From the NCBI GenBank assembly GCA_002104905.1, contig MCFE01000278.1, positions 1 to 64,000 on the forward strand: a DNA stretch of 64,000 nt. The letters run 5' to 3'. The DNA is from Basidiobolus meristosporus CBS 931.73. Its lineage: Eukaryota > Basidiobolomycota > Basidiobolomycetes > Basidiobolales > Basidiobolaceae. The notes beneath the pieces are model-generated. The model made no database searches and was not told where the DNA came from. It worked only from the letters and a program-made list of their open reading frames with translations. Below are positions 18,470 to 30,464 of this stretch, piece after piece. The stretch's first letter is position 1, and the number at the start of each line of letters is the position of its first letter. A program made the position numbers and the translations under genes.

Positions 18470-21400
18470 AGCAATCAAACTGAAATATTACTCAGTTGGC
18501 CACAGTCACACCCTACAAAAATGATTTTGATGATACTGTTAAAATGCCACTCTTCATTCAGTAGTTCCCATATATCCCAGTCTCCTGCCAGCACAGCAAG
18601 GTTTAGCACCTCACCTGCCAGTCTTTGTAATAAATCCTTGCAATATTTCAATGGGTTTTCTGGAGTGCTGCACTTGGAGAAGTGCTGCAACCACTTGGTG
18701 TGTATATTAATATTCCAAAACTTCACTGCAGGCATTGTGTTAGTCTTCTAAGCTCACAACAATATTATATTGTCTGTCAGTGGGATCTCCACTCTGTCTA
18801 CATGGAGGATGTGGTAATATGATTGCTATTCTCTGTAAACTCATCTACCTCACTGGAGTGCAGCTTAACCAGCTGGACTTTCAACTCTTGCAAAGACCAC
18901 TGTTGTTGCGATGGTGAGTCTTGTTGGCTATTATTGAATTCAGCCTGTTCTACGCCATCAGCATTAATTAGTAGAGACTGCAGCTTTTTGTTGATGCCTC
19001 CCTGTCTCTGGCTTATGTAAACCTTGCTCCCTTTACCTTAACTTTTACTTTTATCACTACCAGGTTTTTCACTGCTATTTACTATTAAACTATACTGTAT
19101 TTTCACTAAGTTTAATGTTGCACTGGTGTTGTATCCAAGAGAGAAGTATAAACAAGCACTTGGATGGCTTGACTGAGCCAGAGGGACAACTGGGTGCAGA
19201 ATCTTAGAATTGTTAGAGAGTGCTGGAAGTATTAGCAGAGAGTTTGTGGTCTAATATTGGTCCTCTATAAAGCTGGGTTTGGCTATAAAGGCAATTGATT
19301 TGGTGTGCAACACAGACTAGGCTTGGTGCTCTTTGGAGTGCTAGATGTGCTAGGCCTGGGCAGAAACCATAGCATAATTGTAGAAATCTTAATTTTGCTA
19401 AAAGAAAATCTTGGTTCTGTTGGAGTGTCAGCTCCAAAGTGGCCCAATCAGTGACTCCTCTACTTCAATGCTTTGTGTTCATCTGCAGGTGGGATTTTGA
19501 CTGGGGTGGGAGCCAGACAGTTTAGCCTTATTTTTTGATGGCATATATGTGAAAGTGAGTCCAACTAAAGGGGGAATAATGTTATATATATGTGCATTTG
19601 CGGTGTAACAACTTTATCTTAATGCTCACTACAGCAAGTCAGTATTGAATGTTGTACAGTTTCAAGTAAGACACTACTAAGTAGCTGTCATACAAAACAA
19701 ATATTATTATCTGTGTTGAAGAATCCCTGGTCATCAGCAAGATAGCCAGCTTTTCTGGGCACAATAGATGGTATTGCTGTTGAATGTGTGAGATCCAAGG
19801 GAGTTACTCCATAACTTGCATTCATTATCATTATCCAAACTCCAACACCAACAACATCATCTCCTCACAAAGTGAACATACAGAAGTTAGCATGCAATTG
19901 CAGTAAAGGTGACAAGCTACAAGCCATTGGCCAGTATATGGCATTAATAAGAAACTAGAGATACCTAAGATAGAGAGTATCAGTTGGAGCCAAAGCTTTC
20001 CATTGGGGGCATTGCATTTACTCTTCAATAATATCCCTATAGTGATAACCAAGTTGTTCATGGGACAGTTCATTCTGAATGAGCCCCTCAAGATACAAGA
20101 ATATCTGAATGGATTGGCAGGATAATACAAAGTATCTGCTACCCATCATACTACTCACAGGCTCCAATCAGTATTCATATGTGTATGCAACAATACAAAT
20201 ACAAGGACTGGATAAACTGAATATGTTTTCTTCCAGTGTCCTTATGAAGTCCTATCTACAAAGAGTATATTGGAAGCATTGGGAATCATATGCTGACATA
20301 GTAAGAATACTTATTCAGAGGCAGATCACCAGTTCCAACTTGACACATCTACAGGTTTTATGTAAGGAGTTGGTGTCAGAATTTGACCATCTATAAAATA
20401 AACATACAGCTGAAAGCATAGACCTCTGCTGCAACTGCATTCATTCTATACTCCATCCTGCTTGGTGCATGGAATATATTGGGCTTTACTTTGCCTATTG
20501 GGAGTTTCCTGTGGAGCAGATGTGTGGGGATATAGGAAGAAAAACCAAGTTACAGTTACTGTCATATTGTAATCTCATCAGGAATGTCACCTTTGAGTTG
20601 GCCATGGATGGGATTAGACTGTGCATGGAGGATAGCCAGGAAGTGCTGGAAAATACTGAGGACAGATGTACACATGGAGATACCTATGCCTTTGGCATTA
20701 AAAAGCTAAGCAGCCCTAATGTGCGAGGAATCAGTTGAGTAATGCAAATTTTGACTGGGTGCAACAAGCAACTAATTTGCATTAGGACAACATTACTAAA
20801 GTATGCCAGGTTTCTCTAGGTCACAAGCCAGTTACTACATCATTCAATACAGAATTCATGCAATCAAGAGCCAGAGCACACCTATAATGGGGACTAGTGT
20901 TCAGCGGGCAGCGGGAGCTTATTGGCTAATTACTAAAAGGCTCTTTGCAGATATTCAGGAGGTATTCATGCAAAAGTGGCAACAACCAAACCTATGTTCC
21001 AAGATGCATACATAACCAGCAATTCAAGGTATATGGTATCTGTGCAAGTATCACACTAAAAAGCTATGCGGTTAAGATTATAGAAGTGTGTCAATTGCAG
21101 CAGGTGTACATGCAAGTAGAGGTTAATAAGCAGGAGGCCATAGTTTTTTGATTCATACTATATGTGGAATACCCAAGGTAGTAGTGGGTAAGCAAATAAG
21201 AGGGGTGAGTGTAAAGCAGAATATAACAATAGCACAAGGGGTGGCAGAAAAGAAAAATATCATTTGGGAAATTGGTATGGTAGCATTATACAGAACTAGC
21301 TGTAGTCCTCCATACTGCTGGTATAATGCTAGTAAAGGCTTGCAATGATGTCAACAGAACACTGTTAAGTTTCTTACCATATAATGCAATTGGATGTATT

Positions 21401-21665
21401 TCCCACTTAGGTCTGCTCAAATAAATGCAGAGCACATTATGATTGTTGGCATGCCATACTATTCTTACCAAAAGGCTGCTCAGGCATTATCAAGATTTGT
21501 AATTTATTTGGCAGTAGAATCAGCAGAATGCCATTAAAATCCCATCATAAGATCATGTGGAGGGCCAATAGTTCAAAGCAACTAGCATTTTGATGGAATC
21601 ACTGAGGATCCTAACAGCTGATCCAAACTAGATCCACCTGCTGGACTTAGTTATCCTTCATTGGG
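18470..21665 (+). mobile_element. Plavaka-like DNA transposon, copy 1 (internally deleted)
   Basis: The partner-gene relic lies on the minus strand (18475-19540, including the conserved block with LQHF.K and CKDLLQRLA). The C-terminal half of the transposase lies on the plus strand (19690-21300: CEIQGSYS-like text, then RVYWKHWESYADIVR, LCKELVSEF and FPVEQMCGDIGRKTKLQ). Transposase N-terminus and partner-gene middle are missing. The right terminus is AGGATCC...GATCCACCTGCTGGACTTAGT...TTGGG at 21603-21665. Stops and indels are frequent, so the copy is dead. Confidence 0.7.
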
Positions 21666-22112
21666 TATGTTCTTCATATGCTTCCTCATACCCTGTCAGA
21701 TCATAGGCCCTGTGAAAAATAATTTGGTCCTGCAGGTGGATATAATCCAGATGAGGCATCAGGATCCTATTTAGAAACCATCATGATACCAGCAGCTAGG
21801 AATTAGCAGCCCTCCTTAAGCTCTTATGATGGCATCACAATGGTGTTTTGCTGACTTTACTGCCAAATCAAGTTATAAAGCTTGACAAGATTTGATTGGT
21901 GCTGTGACAATAGTTATATGGCATTGTTACAGACTTATTGCACTCAACAACTATTCTTAATGGATCCAACTGGCCAGGACGTCCATTTGCCTTATATGGC
22001 AAGAACCTTGACAGTATTTCAACAACCTCACAGTAAGACTCTAATGGCAATATAAAGCAGTATGGCAGCCTACTGCTAGTTCTGTATAATGTTACTGTGT
22101 CAGTTTACCAAA

Positions 22113-24875
22113 TGTTATTTTCTTTTTCTACCTCCCCTTGTGCAATTCAGGTATTCCACTGTAGAATCACCCCTCTTTATTTGCTTACCCACTACAACCT
22201 TAGGTGTTCCACATATAGCTTGAATCAAAAAAACTATGGCCCCCTGCTTACTAACCTCTACAAATGCACACACCTGCCACAATTGAAATGCTTCTATCAC
22301 CTCAACTTCACAGCTTTTTAGTGTGATACTTGCAAAGCTGCCATATACCCTGTACTGCTGGTAACATATACATCTAGCAATCATATGCTTGGTTGTTGCC
22401 ACTTCTGCCATGAGGACCTCCTGAATATCTACAAAGAACTTCCTGGTATTTAGCCAATATATTTTCTTCTCCCTTCTGGATTCTAGTCCCCCTTATAGGT
22501 GTGTTGTGGCTCTTCTTTGTGTGAATTCCCTATTGAAAGATATAGAAATTGGCTTGTGACCAAGAGAAGTCCGGCATACCTTACTAAGCTTTCCTAATAA
22601 AAGTTAGTTGCATGTTGCACCCAACCCAACTTTGCATAACTTAACTGATTACCCATGCATTGGGGCTACTTAGCTTCTTAATACCATAGGCATTGATGTT
22701 TCCATGTGCACATCTGTCCTCAGTGTTTTCCAACCCTTCCTGGCTGTCCTCCATCTGCCAACTCATTACATCCATCATGGACTTAAGGTAATATTCTTGA
22801 TGAGATTGGGATATGGTAGTACCTGCAACTTGACTTGTCTTCCTATCTCCCCACACATCTGCTCCATAGAAAACTCCCAAAAGGTGAAGCAAGGTCCAAT
22901 ATTCTCCACACACTGTGCAAGATGGAGTGGAGAATGGATACAGTAGCGGCCATGATCTATGTGTTCAGCTTTATGTTTGTAGTATAGCCACTCAAATCCC
23001 ATCACACACTCTTTGCACAACAGCTGTATATGTGTCAAGTTGGCAATGATGATCCACTTCTGCATAAATACTCCTACAATGTCCACATATGACTCCCAAT
23101 GCTTCCAGTGTACTCTTAGTAGGAATGGCTTCAGAACACCTCTTGAATAAATACACATTCAGTTCATCCAGTCTTTGCATCTGTATTGAGGCATATGAGT
23201 ATAAATACTGATTGGAGCCCATGAGAAGTAATTAGGGAAGCAGATACTCTGTAATATCTTGCCAATTCTTTAAAATTTCTCCAGTATCTCAAAGGGCCCA
23301 TTTAGCTTGCAATGCCCCATGTACAACGTGGTCATCAGTATAGGGATATTGCTGAAAAGCAAATGCATTACTCCCAATAGAAAGCTCTAGCTCCAACTGA
23401 TACCCTCTATCTTAAGTATCCTTGGTTTCCAACTGGTTCCAAACTCTGGCTGATGGCTTACAGTTTGCCAAGTTTGCCACAATTGCATGCTGACTTCTGT
23501 ATGTTCTCTCTGTGGGAAGATGATATTCTTTGTGTTGGTGTTGGGGTAATAATAATAATGGGTGCAAGTTATGGAGTAAATCCCCTGGATCTCACTTATT
23601 TGACAGCAATACCATCCATTGTGCCCAGAGAAGCCTACTATCTTGCTGATGGTTGGGGTATTTCCAATGCAGAGCATAATATGCACATTCTCATGACTAT
23701 CATTTACTGTTATCCTGCTGGGAAGCATAGAAAATTCACCCAGTAATAGTATACAGGTAGCTATCCAGGTTGGACAGTGATTTAGGCCCAGATACCAGCA
23801 AAACTACCATCAGATTATTGCTCTGATACTGTATGATGGGCAGCATATTCATATTTATCAGAATCAGTGACCAGCTGGATTTACTTGGAAAGTACTTATT
23901 TAATGAGAATCCATCAAGTGCCATGGCAAAGGCATGGTCATACATACCTTCAAAGTAGCCCTTGCTTTGTAGTAGTATATGATCTTTGCCATCAAATATA
24001 TTGGATATGATTGTGCTTGATTGATACTGAGTCCAGTACTCTATAGCATTGCAATATTTGTTGGACTGCATTAGTTTCTTTAGACACGGTAAAACCAGAA
24101 TATATCTGGAGTGTGAGCAATGTTTTCCTTCAATAGTTGTGGATTCCTGACAATATAGACACATTGTAATGGTAGCATTTTTGGATATGAATGCCATGCA
24201 ACTGTTAATACATGCTGGAATTAGGACAGTTTCTGGATCATATGTTACCAGCGGCATGATGCTTGTCCACCTGTACCTTGTAAAAGGTAAGTTGCATCCT
24301 GGAATAAGTTTGACAAGAAGTAGCAATAAATCATCAAAGCACGCATTACTGCTATTGGTGGAAACACATCACTACTCTAGCCACAATATTACATCATTCA
24401 CTAGTAGATGGATCACTGGGCTCACTTGGCTCCACAAAGTATTCTTGGTATCTTTTCAACAGGTGTTGTCTCATTGCATATAAGGATCTGAATGGGCTCA
24501 TATATGGTACTGTTGTTCAGGGAGATAGGCTCACAATCCATCAGTGAACCTTCTTTGTCAGGGCTATTGCTCTGCATGCCATATTCACAGGGCTAAGGTG
24601 AGCCTAAAGGCATCACAAACTCACCTGACTCAGCTTTCTCAAGGTGACAAGATTGCCAGGTGCCAATATAAAAGCTTCAACTGGCTGGCAAGAGAATGTT
24701 GGAACTGTAGTGACTGATGATTGGTCAAATATGATTTGTGTGGCAAAACACTGGACATGGTCCTTGTAATAATTCCTACGCTGACTGCATGCTTCATGGC
24801 TGTGAAATTGCTACAATAGCCACATGGTCTCTTTTCTCTTCTCTTATGGCGCAGAATTGAAGTAGTCTTGTCCAT
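22113..24875 (-). pseudogene. Plavaka/Tnp2-like transposase (broken)
   Basis: It starts with MDKTTSILRHKRREKR and a short CxxC zinc motif (CGYC...HAVS). Further on come a second zinc-type pair (CINSCMAF...TMCLYCQE), a segment around GNTPTISKIVGFSGHN, and a C-terminal domain with RVHWKHWESYVDIVG, LCKECVMGFEWLYYKHKAE, HSPLHLAQCVENIGPC and FSMEQMCGEIGRQVK. These match the plan of fungal Plavaka transposases of the CACTA superfamily: N-terminal zinc finger, Tnp2 catalytic region, C-terminal DUF4218-like part. The family name rests on remembered patterns, not a search. Several frameshifts and stops break it into six pieces, and CpG is nearly absent. Confidence 0.7.
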
Positions 24876-25097
24876 GGGGCAAACAATTTGACACTCAGCA
24901 ATGTAATGCCATTATATTACTTTTTGGTCAATAATCATCTGAGTTTAAGACAGTATTGCATTTGAGACATTGCACCTACATGAATGTAAGATTCAATGCT
25001 GACCCACCCTAGTAAGCATTATAAGCAAAGTTGTAGCTCCATAGACACAGGTATTTGTAACACTATTTCACCTTTGGTTTAACTTACTTACATATAT

Positions 25098-26873
25098 ATG
25101 CCAGCAAAAAATAAAGCAAAGTTGCCTAGTTCCCAACTAAACCCCACTGCTGATGGCAGCAGAAGAATGGTTGGACAACAGCTTGCTTTGACATTCAGTG
25201 CAACAAGCAGGACTACATCCCAAAAAGACCATGTTAACAGTGTGCCCACTTCAGGTTATAATGTGGACTGCTTAGGCTCTCAGTCAAGTAGGCAATTGAG
25301 AACCTCTGTGGGGCCATAAGCTGCCTGCATAGATGCAATGGCCCGGAGAAATCAGGAAATAGTCCAGAAACAGGCTTAGTGGAGAATACATGTAGAGCAA
25401 TCAATATACCAGGTAGAACAAGCAGTATCTTTGCTGCAAATAAAGAAATCAAGTAGCTCAATGTCACAGCCATGAATTGAGCCATTTCCCAATGTAACAG
25501 CAGAGGAACACCATACAGTCTTTGAAGCACAACAACAGTGCCTAAAGAAAAAGTCCACAGAAGAATCTATCATGGCATGGGAGGGAGGTAATGTGGTGCT
25601 CATACCTATGCCTAAAAATCAAAGGACATTGAAGATCTGTGAAGCCATTGGGTGCAATAATAAAGAATGGGCTAATATTCAAGGGGCCATCAGATGTATA
25701 ACATGCCATCATTTTAAGGCTGGCACACCATGGGACCATCAGGAACTCAAGGCCAAGCAGAATGCACTTGACTTGTATGATGAGCATTATCCAGGATTCA
25801 AATAGGCAAACAGATTTTGGGCCAGCATTGGTATGCTAAGAAAGTATCTCAGCAATACCAGAAACTATCAAAGGCAGAAGTACAAGGGTGCCATGGCAAA
25901 AACTAGCAGCTTCCTCAAGAGTCTGTTACAAGCAGGGCCAAAAGCTCTGGACAAGTGTCAAAGAGACATCAGGTAGCTGAAAGAGTGCCAATTTGGGACA
26001 AGCAGGCTGACACAGATGCACCAGCACCACATTCATCTAGGAAAGAGTGTAATATCACTCTAGAAGCTCTCAGTCAAAGTAGCAGTGAAGGGCCTTTCAC
26101 TGATAAAAACCAGCAGCTTTTACAGGAGCCTGTCACAACTACCATTGAGGGCCCAAAACAAGCAGAAAAAAATGTCAGGTTGCCAGGAGAGTGCCAGCAA
26201 GGGACAAGCAAGCCAAAACCGATGCGTCAGAGCAGAATTTAAAAAGGAGAAAATGTAGTTCATCACAAGAAGTACTCAGACAAAGTAGCAGCAAAAGACC
26301 TGGCAGTGATAAAGGAAAAGGTAAAGGGAAAAATATCTACGCAAGCCTGAGACAGGGAGGCATGCAGAAAAACTGCAGTTCTTGCCAATCAATGCCACAA
26401 GCCTGAATCAGACTGAATTCTATCATAGCCAAGATGTACCACCAGCTAGAAAACAGCTGTTCTCACAAGAGTTGGAAGTGCAGCCAGTTGAGCTACACTC
26501 CAGCAACATAGAGGAGTTTGCAGAAAAAGGCAATTTGCCTACCATAGCCTCCATGCCCTCCATTATTGACAGAGTAGAGATCTAACTGACAGACAAGGAT
26601 ACAATATCAAAAACTTGAAAGACAATCATGATGCCTTCTGTGGAATTTTGCAACATTAATAGGCAAACCCAGAGGTTGCAGCACTTCCTCAAGAGCAGTG
26701 CTCAAGAAAACACACTTGAATATTTCAAGGATTTATTGCAAAGACTGGCAGATGGGGAGCTAGACCTTGCAGTGCTGGCTGAAAACCAGGACATGTGGGA
26801 ACCAGTGGATGAACAGTGTCATAAAGCTGTTGGGTTCCTGCCAAAGTTGTGGAACCAGAGCGTTGTGGTGGTG
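25098..26873 (+). pseudogene. partner gene of the Plavaka-like element (truncated)
   Basis: Start region MPAKNKAKLPSSQLNPTADG is shared with the other copies. A conserved central block (25572-25805) reads LKICEAIGCNNKEWANIQ and later ELKAKQNALDLY.EHYPGFK. Then follow Gln/Ser/Lys-rich tandem repeats with PGSDK ends, a basic GKGKGKN segment, and a C-terminal block LQHFLKSSAQENTLEYFKDLLQR. Frames change at least twice and stops occur. The last residues are replaced by family-A LTR sequence at 26874. No known domain is recognised. In plant CACTA elements the second gene (TnpA) binds the ends; a similar role here is inference. Confidence 0.65.
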
Positions 26874-27708
26874 TATAGGTACAAGGGACAGATACATCCA
26901 ACACTTCTCAAGTGTTTTGTGTGCGGGGTGTTCACCTGTGTGGTGGTGTAGAGGTACTCCTGGGAGAAGCTACACAACTCAAGGTGTGTGAGGTGTCTGA
27001 TGGGTGCAATAACCTCTGGGTCTAAACTGCTGGTGTCTTTGTCAGTATGTCTCTATGGTAAAAGCTCCTGCTTCTCTAGCTTCCTAGGTGCTCCAAGTGT
27101 CTCCAAAGGCCTCTGTGTGTCTTGTGCACTACCTAGAAAAGCTCCTTGATGGCAGGTCTGAGATGTACTGTTGAAGGCAGGTGCAGTGATCAACTGCTGA
27201 TCAATAAGGGGGAAGTGTTACTGATAGAAGGGATGATTTATTGATGAGGGATTGCTTTCCCTTAGATACTTTTCCTGATTGCCAAGTGATTACTAATGAC
27301 AAGGTTCTAGAAGATTCTAGGTATCAGTGGAATTCTTGATGACATCACTATGAGCTAAAAATATGCCAAGAATGTCCTGGAAGGTTTTAAAAGGCACCGC
27401 ACTCTCAACCAATCAGGAATCAGTAGTCTGGAACCTGTGCAACATAGAAATACCATATATGGTATTGAAATGGTAGGGATGGTAACACAGACCTAGGTCA
27501 TGTGTCACGGGTACTGACGCGGGTACTTGCCTTATATAGATACATCTACTGATTGCAAAGCTGAATAACATCTGGGATAACTAATGCTAATAACTAATCA
27601 GGGTAAACATCATATGGGGATAATACTGATAAGAGAAAATATGGATAAGTATATCATAATGACTATATGAATAAACTTGTCTGTGGGAGGTATGTTTACA
27701 CTACCGCA
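26874..27708 (-). repeat. family-A LTR, diverged copy
   Basis: It starts TGTGGTGGTGTATAGGTAC (LTR terminus) and ends ACTACCGCA. It holds TGCAATAACCTCTGG and the U3-like part with CCAACCAATCAGGAATCAGTA and GGTATTGAAATGGTAGGGATGGTAAC. It interrupts the partner gene of copy 2. It lies 4 bp from a second family-A LTR in the same orientation. Confidence 0.6.
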
Positions 27709-27712
27709 CCGG

Positions 27713-28718
27713 GTGCAATAACCTCTGGCAAAAGCTTGCTAGGAATACTTGGGTTCTGTCTCTAATCTAATGTGATGGGGAAGTCAGCCACAAGCTTGTC
27801 AAGGGAAAACTCTTGAGCTACAATCCTCAACTTATTAGGCATCTTAAGAAAAGTATGTGGTGGGTTCAGCATCCTTTTAAATGACAATGTACTAAAGCTT
27901 CCAAAGTCAAAACAACTGTAAACTCCACCAGCAAGAACTTGATAAGAGTGCAGCTTTGGTCAATAGTTACAAAGATAGAAAAGTATCTTTGCCTGTACAA
28001 GAACAAACTTAGGAAAGAATCAAATACAATAAAAGATACCTACTCTGAGTATTCCTCACAAGTAGTGCCTCCAAGGTCAGTTGGCTGTCAGCATGGTTTC
28101 CTGGGAGTCTCCTGTGGTCTGGGGTTGGAGGTTCAGGTAGCAGCATGTAGCAGTGATCACACTAGTCAACAAACCGGTATATTGATAAAAAAGATGATGA
28201 TTTATTGCTGAGGGATTGCCTCCCTTATATACTTTTCTCACTGGCAAAGTGATTACTAATCATGGTGTTCCAGAAGGTTCCAGATATCAATAGACATCTT
28301 AATGACATCAGCATGACCTAAAAATGTTTTAAGTAGGTGCTGGAAGGTTCTAAGAGGCACAGCACATCCAACCAGTCAGGGATCAGTACTCTGAAACCTG
28401 TGTAACATATGGATACCATATATAGTATGGAGATGGTAGTGATAGTGATACGGGTTGATCATGTTTCACAGGTACTGGTGCAGGTACTTGCCTAATATAG
28501 AAGCACTTGCTGCTAGTAATCTTACATAAAGTGGGGGATAACTTATGCAATAAGGTAAGCAAGTATGATAGTCATTGGGCTTAAGGGATAGTACTGATCA
28601 GGTAAAACAAATGGGATAAAACTAAAATAAGTGTTGTAGAGATATAGGGAAGTAGAAAATATGGGAATGAGCACATCTGTCAGAGGGTGTTACTGTAACC
28701 CCATTACAATGATGGTTG
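27713..28718 (-). repeat. family-A LTR, second of a tandem pair
   Basis: From TGCAATAACCTCTGG to ACCCCATTACA, this matches the LTR at 4271-5264 in reverse. It lacks the outer 75 bp present in the copies at 4271 and 35631, and is immediately followed by Plavaka-like tail sequence. Confidence 0.65.
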
Positions 28719-29313
28719 GGTAATTGTATGGCCAAATAAAGTTAAAATACACTATGGTGTTTGTACAGGGTTTGCCAAGGGTGGTATGGCATTGTTGCAG
28801 TCTTAGTGCACTCTACAATATTTTTGGTGGATCTAACCTACCACTACATCCAACTGCTGTTATGGCAAAAAACCTCACAGCATCTTGACAGCCTTGTTGC
28901 AGGCATTTAGTGGCATTAATAGAGCAGTATGGCAGCCTACAGCTAGTTCTGTATAATGCCACAATACCAATTTACCAAATGGTATTTCCTTTTTCTATCT
29001 CCCCTTATGCAGTTTTCATATACCACTGTAGATTCACCCATCTTTAATTGCTTACCTACTACTTCCTAGGGTATTCCTCATATAGTTCAAAAACACTATG
29101 ACCTCCTGCTTACTAACCTCTACAAATGGACACTCCTGCCACAATTAACATACTTCTATTAACTCAACTTTATGGCTTTTTAGTGTGATACTTGCAAAGT
29201 TGCCATATACCTTGTATTGCTGGTAACATAGTGTCTCTATGACCTTTTAGTCACAGGACTTTACCTTTGTGATGGCCTTTTGATGGGATCAATGCAACAA
29301 TTTTCATAGGGAA
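28719..29313 (-). mobile_element. Plavaka-like deletion derivative
   Basis: 28719-29227 is the 3' tail of a transposase gene and the region beyond it, matching 36699-37210 almost base for base. At about 29228 it jumps to the left-terminal sequence (TCACAGGAC...TTTGTGATGGCCTTTTGATGGGATC...ATTTTCATAGGG, ending 29313), which matches 37649-37730 inverted. The middle of the element, including both gene bodies, has been deleted, as in nonautonomous DNA transposons. Confidence 0.62.
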
Positions 29314-29517
29314 GTTGAATGACTATCTAGAATCTAAGTAATTTTAGCTAATAACTTAGAGTTCTTCTTAGGACAGGCAGGTGATCCATGTTCCATCTTT
29401 CCACAAATGAAGCATTTACGGATTATGGATTTGATGTTTTGCTATGTCTCTGAGGTAGTTCCTGACTTGTTTAACTGCCTGGTAATGCCTTTGCATTTAC
29501 TGGTAGAATGATAGCAC
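29314..29517 (-). pseudogene. gag zinc-knuckle fragment
   Basis: On the minus strand a short frame reads IIRKCFICGKMEHGSPACPKKN, a complete CX2CX4HX4C knuckle. One TAG lies a few codons upstream. It is an isolated retroelement gag remnant cut by the family-A LTR at 29518 and by the transposon end at 29313. Confidence 0.65.
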
Positions 29518-29927
29518 TGTAGTGGAGTCACAGTGACACCCACTGACAGATGTGCTCATTCCCATATTTTCTACTTCCCTATTTCTCTACTACACCTATT
29601 TTAGTTTTATCCCATTTGTCTTACTGATCAGTACTATCCCATAAGCTGGATGACTATCATACCTGCTTACCTTATTGCATAAGTTATACCTCACATTATG
29701 TAAGATTACTAGCTGTAAGTGCTTCTATATTGGGCAACTACCCACCCAGTACCCATGACACATGATGAACCTGTTTCACCAACCTACCATTTCCATACCA
29801 TATATGGTGTCCCTATGTTACACAGGTCTCAGAGTACTGATCCCTGATTGGTGGGATGTGCTGTGCCTCTTAGAACCATGTGGCAGCTACTTGGAATACT
29901 CTTAGCCCATTCCAATGTCACAATACA
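29518..29927 (+). repeat. truncated family-A LTR
   Basis: It starts TGTAGTGGAGTCACAGTGACACCCACTGACAG, as in the LTR at 4271, and runs in the same orientation to about the CATTC.AATGTCA point, where similarity ends. Confidence 0.65.
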
Positions 29928-30241
29928 TAGTGAGCATGGCTGAACATGTAGTTTTTGATGATGTAACTGAATAGTTTTACCTTAATAGCTATAAACTTTG
30001 ATACAGAGGGTTCCCTGCCAACAGGGGCATATTGACATATCTAGCTTAAAGGATAGTGCATAATGTGTGGCAAGGGTTACAGGTTAATGTTGAATTAGTG
30101 ATAAAATGCAGGATTCCAGATCTGAAAAACATGCAAAAGCTAAGGGTGCCAATGAGTACTTCCATAACAGTACTATTCTAGGGGTAACAAGCTGACTTAT
30201 ACTTGTACAACAATGCCTAATATATTATTATATGTGCATTC
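29928..30241. other. unassigned sequence beside the young gypsy element
   Basis: No ORF. One plus-strand frame has short pieces such as VIKCRIPDLKNMQKLR that might be a copia relic, but this is too weak to call. Confidence 0.3.
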
Positions 30242-30464
30242 TGTGGGTTATTACTGACTGTACTTGGTGAGTGGGAGAGCTTGTAGGTCAAGTCAGTACC
30301 ACTTGGTTCAGAATAGCTTCCAATAGAAGGTAGCAAGGTAATAAAGACTTCTGTTTATTTCGTCCAAATCTCGTTGTTCTTCCTGGTTCAATTGGGTAGA
30401 TATATATATCACTTGGGGGGGGCTTAGACAATAGACAATGTGTTATAAAATAGGGGTGTGAACA
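30242..30464 (-). repeat. 3' LTR of the young gypsy element
   Basis: 223 bp, plus-strand ends TGTGGG...GAACA. It differs from the 5' LTR by four substitutions and a 4-bp difference in a G-run. Three of the four substitutions are CpG transitions. The integrase frame ends inside it. Confidence 0.8.

Larger units (their letters stand above)
21708..26873 (-). mobile_element. Plavaka-like DNA transposon, copy 2
   Basis: The right terminus starts at 21708 (CCCTGTGAAAAATAATTTGGTCCTGCAGG). The transposase runs on the minus strand (24875 to about 22113) and the partner gene on the plus strand (25098 to 26873), diverging from a spacer of about 220 bp. The partner gene is cut at 26873 by a family-A LTR, so the left terminus is lost. 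Only 42 bp separate its right end from the right end of copy 1, so the two elements stand tail to tail. Confidence 0.75.
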
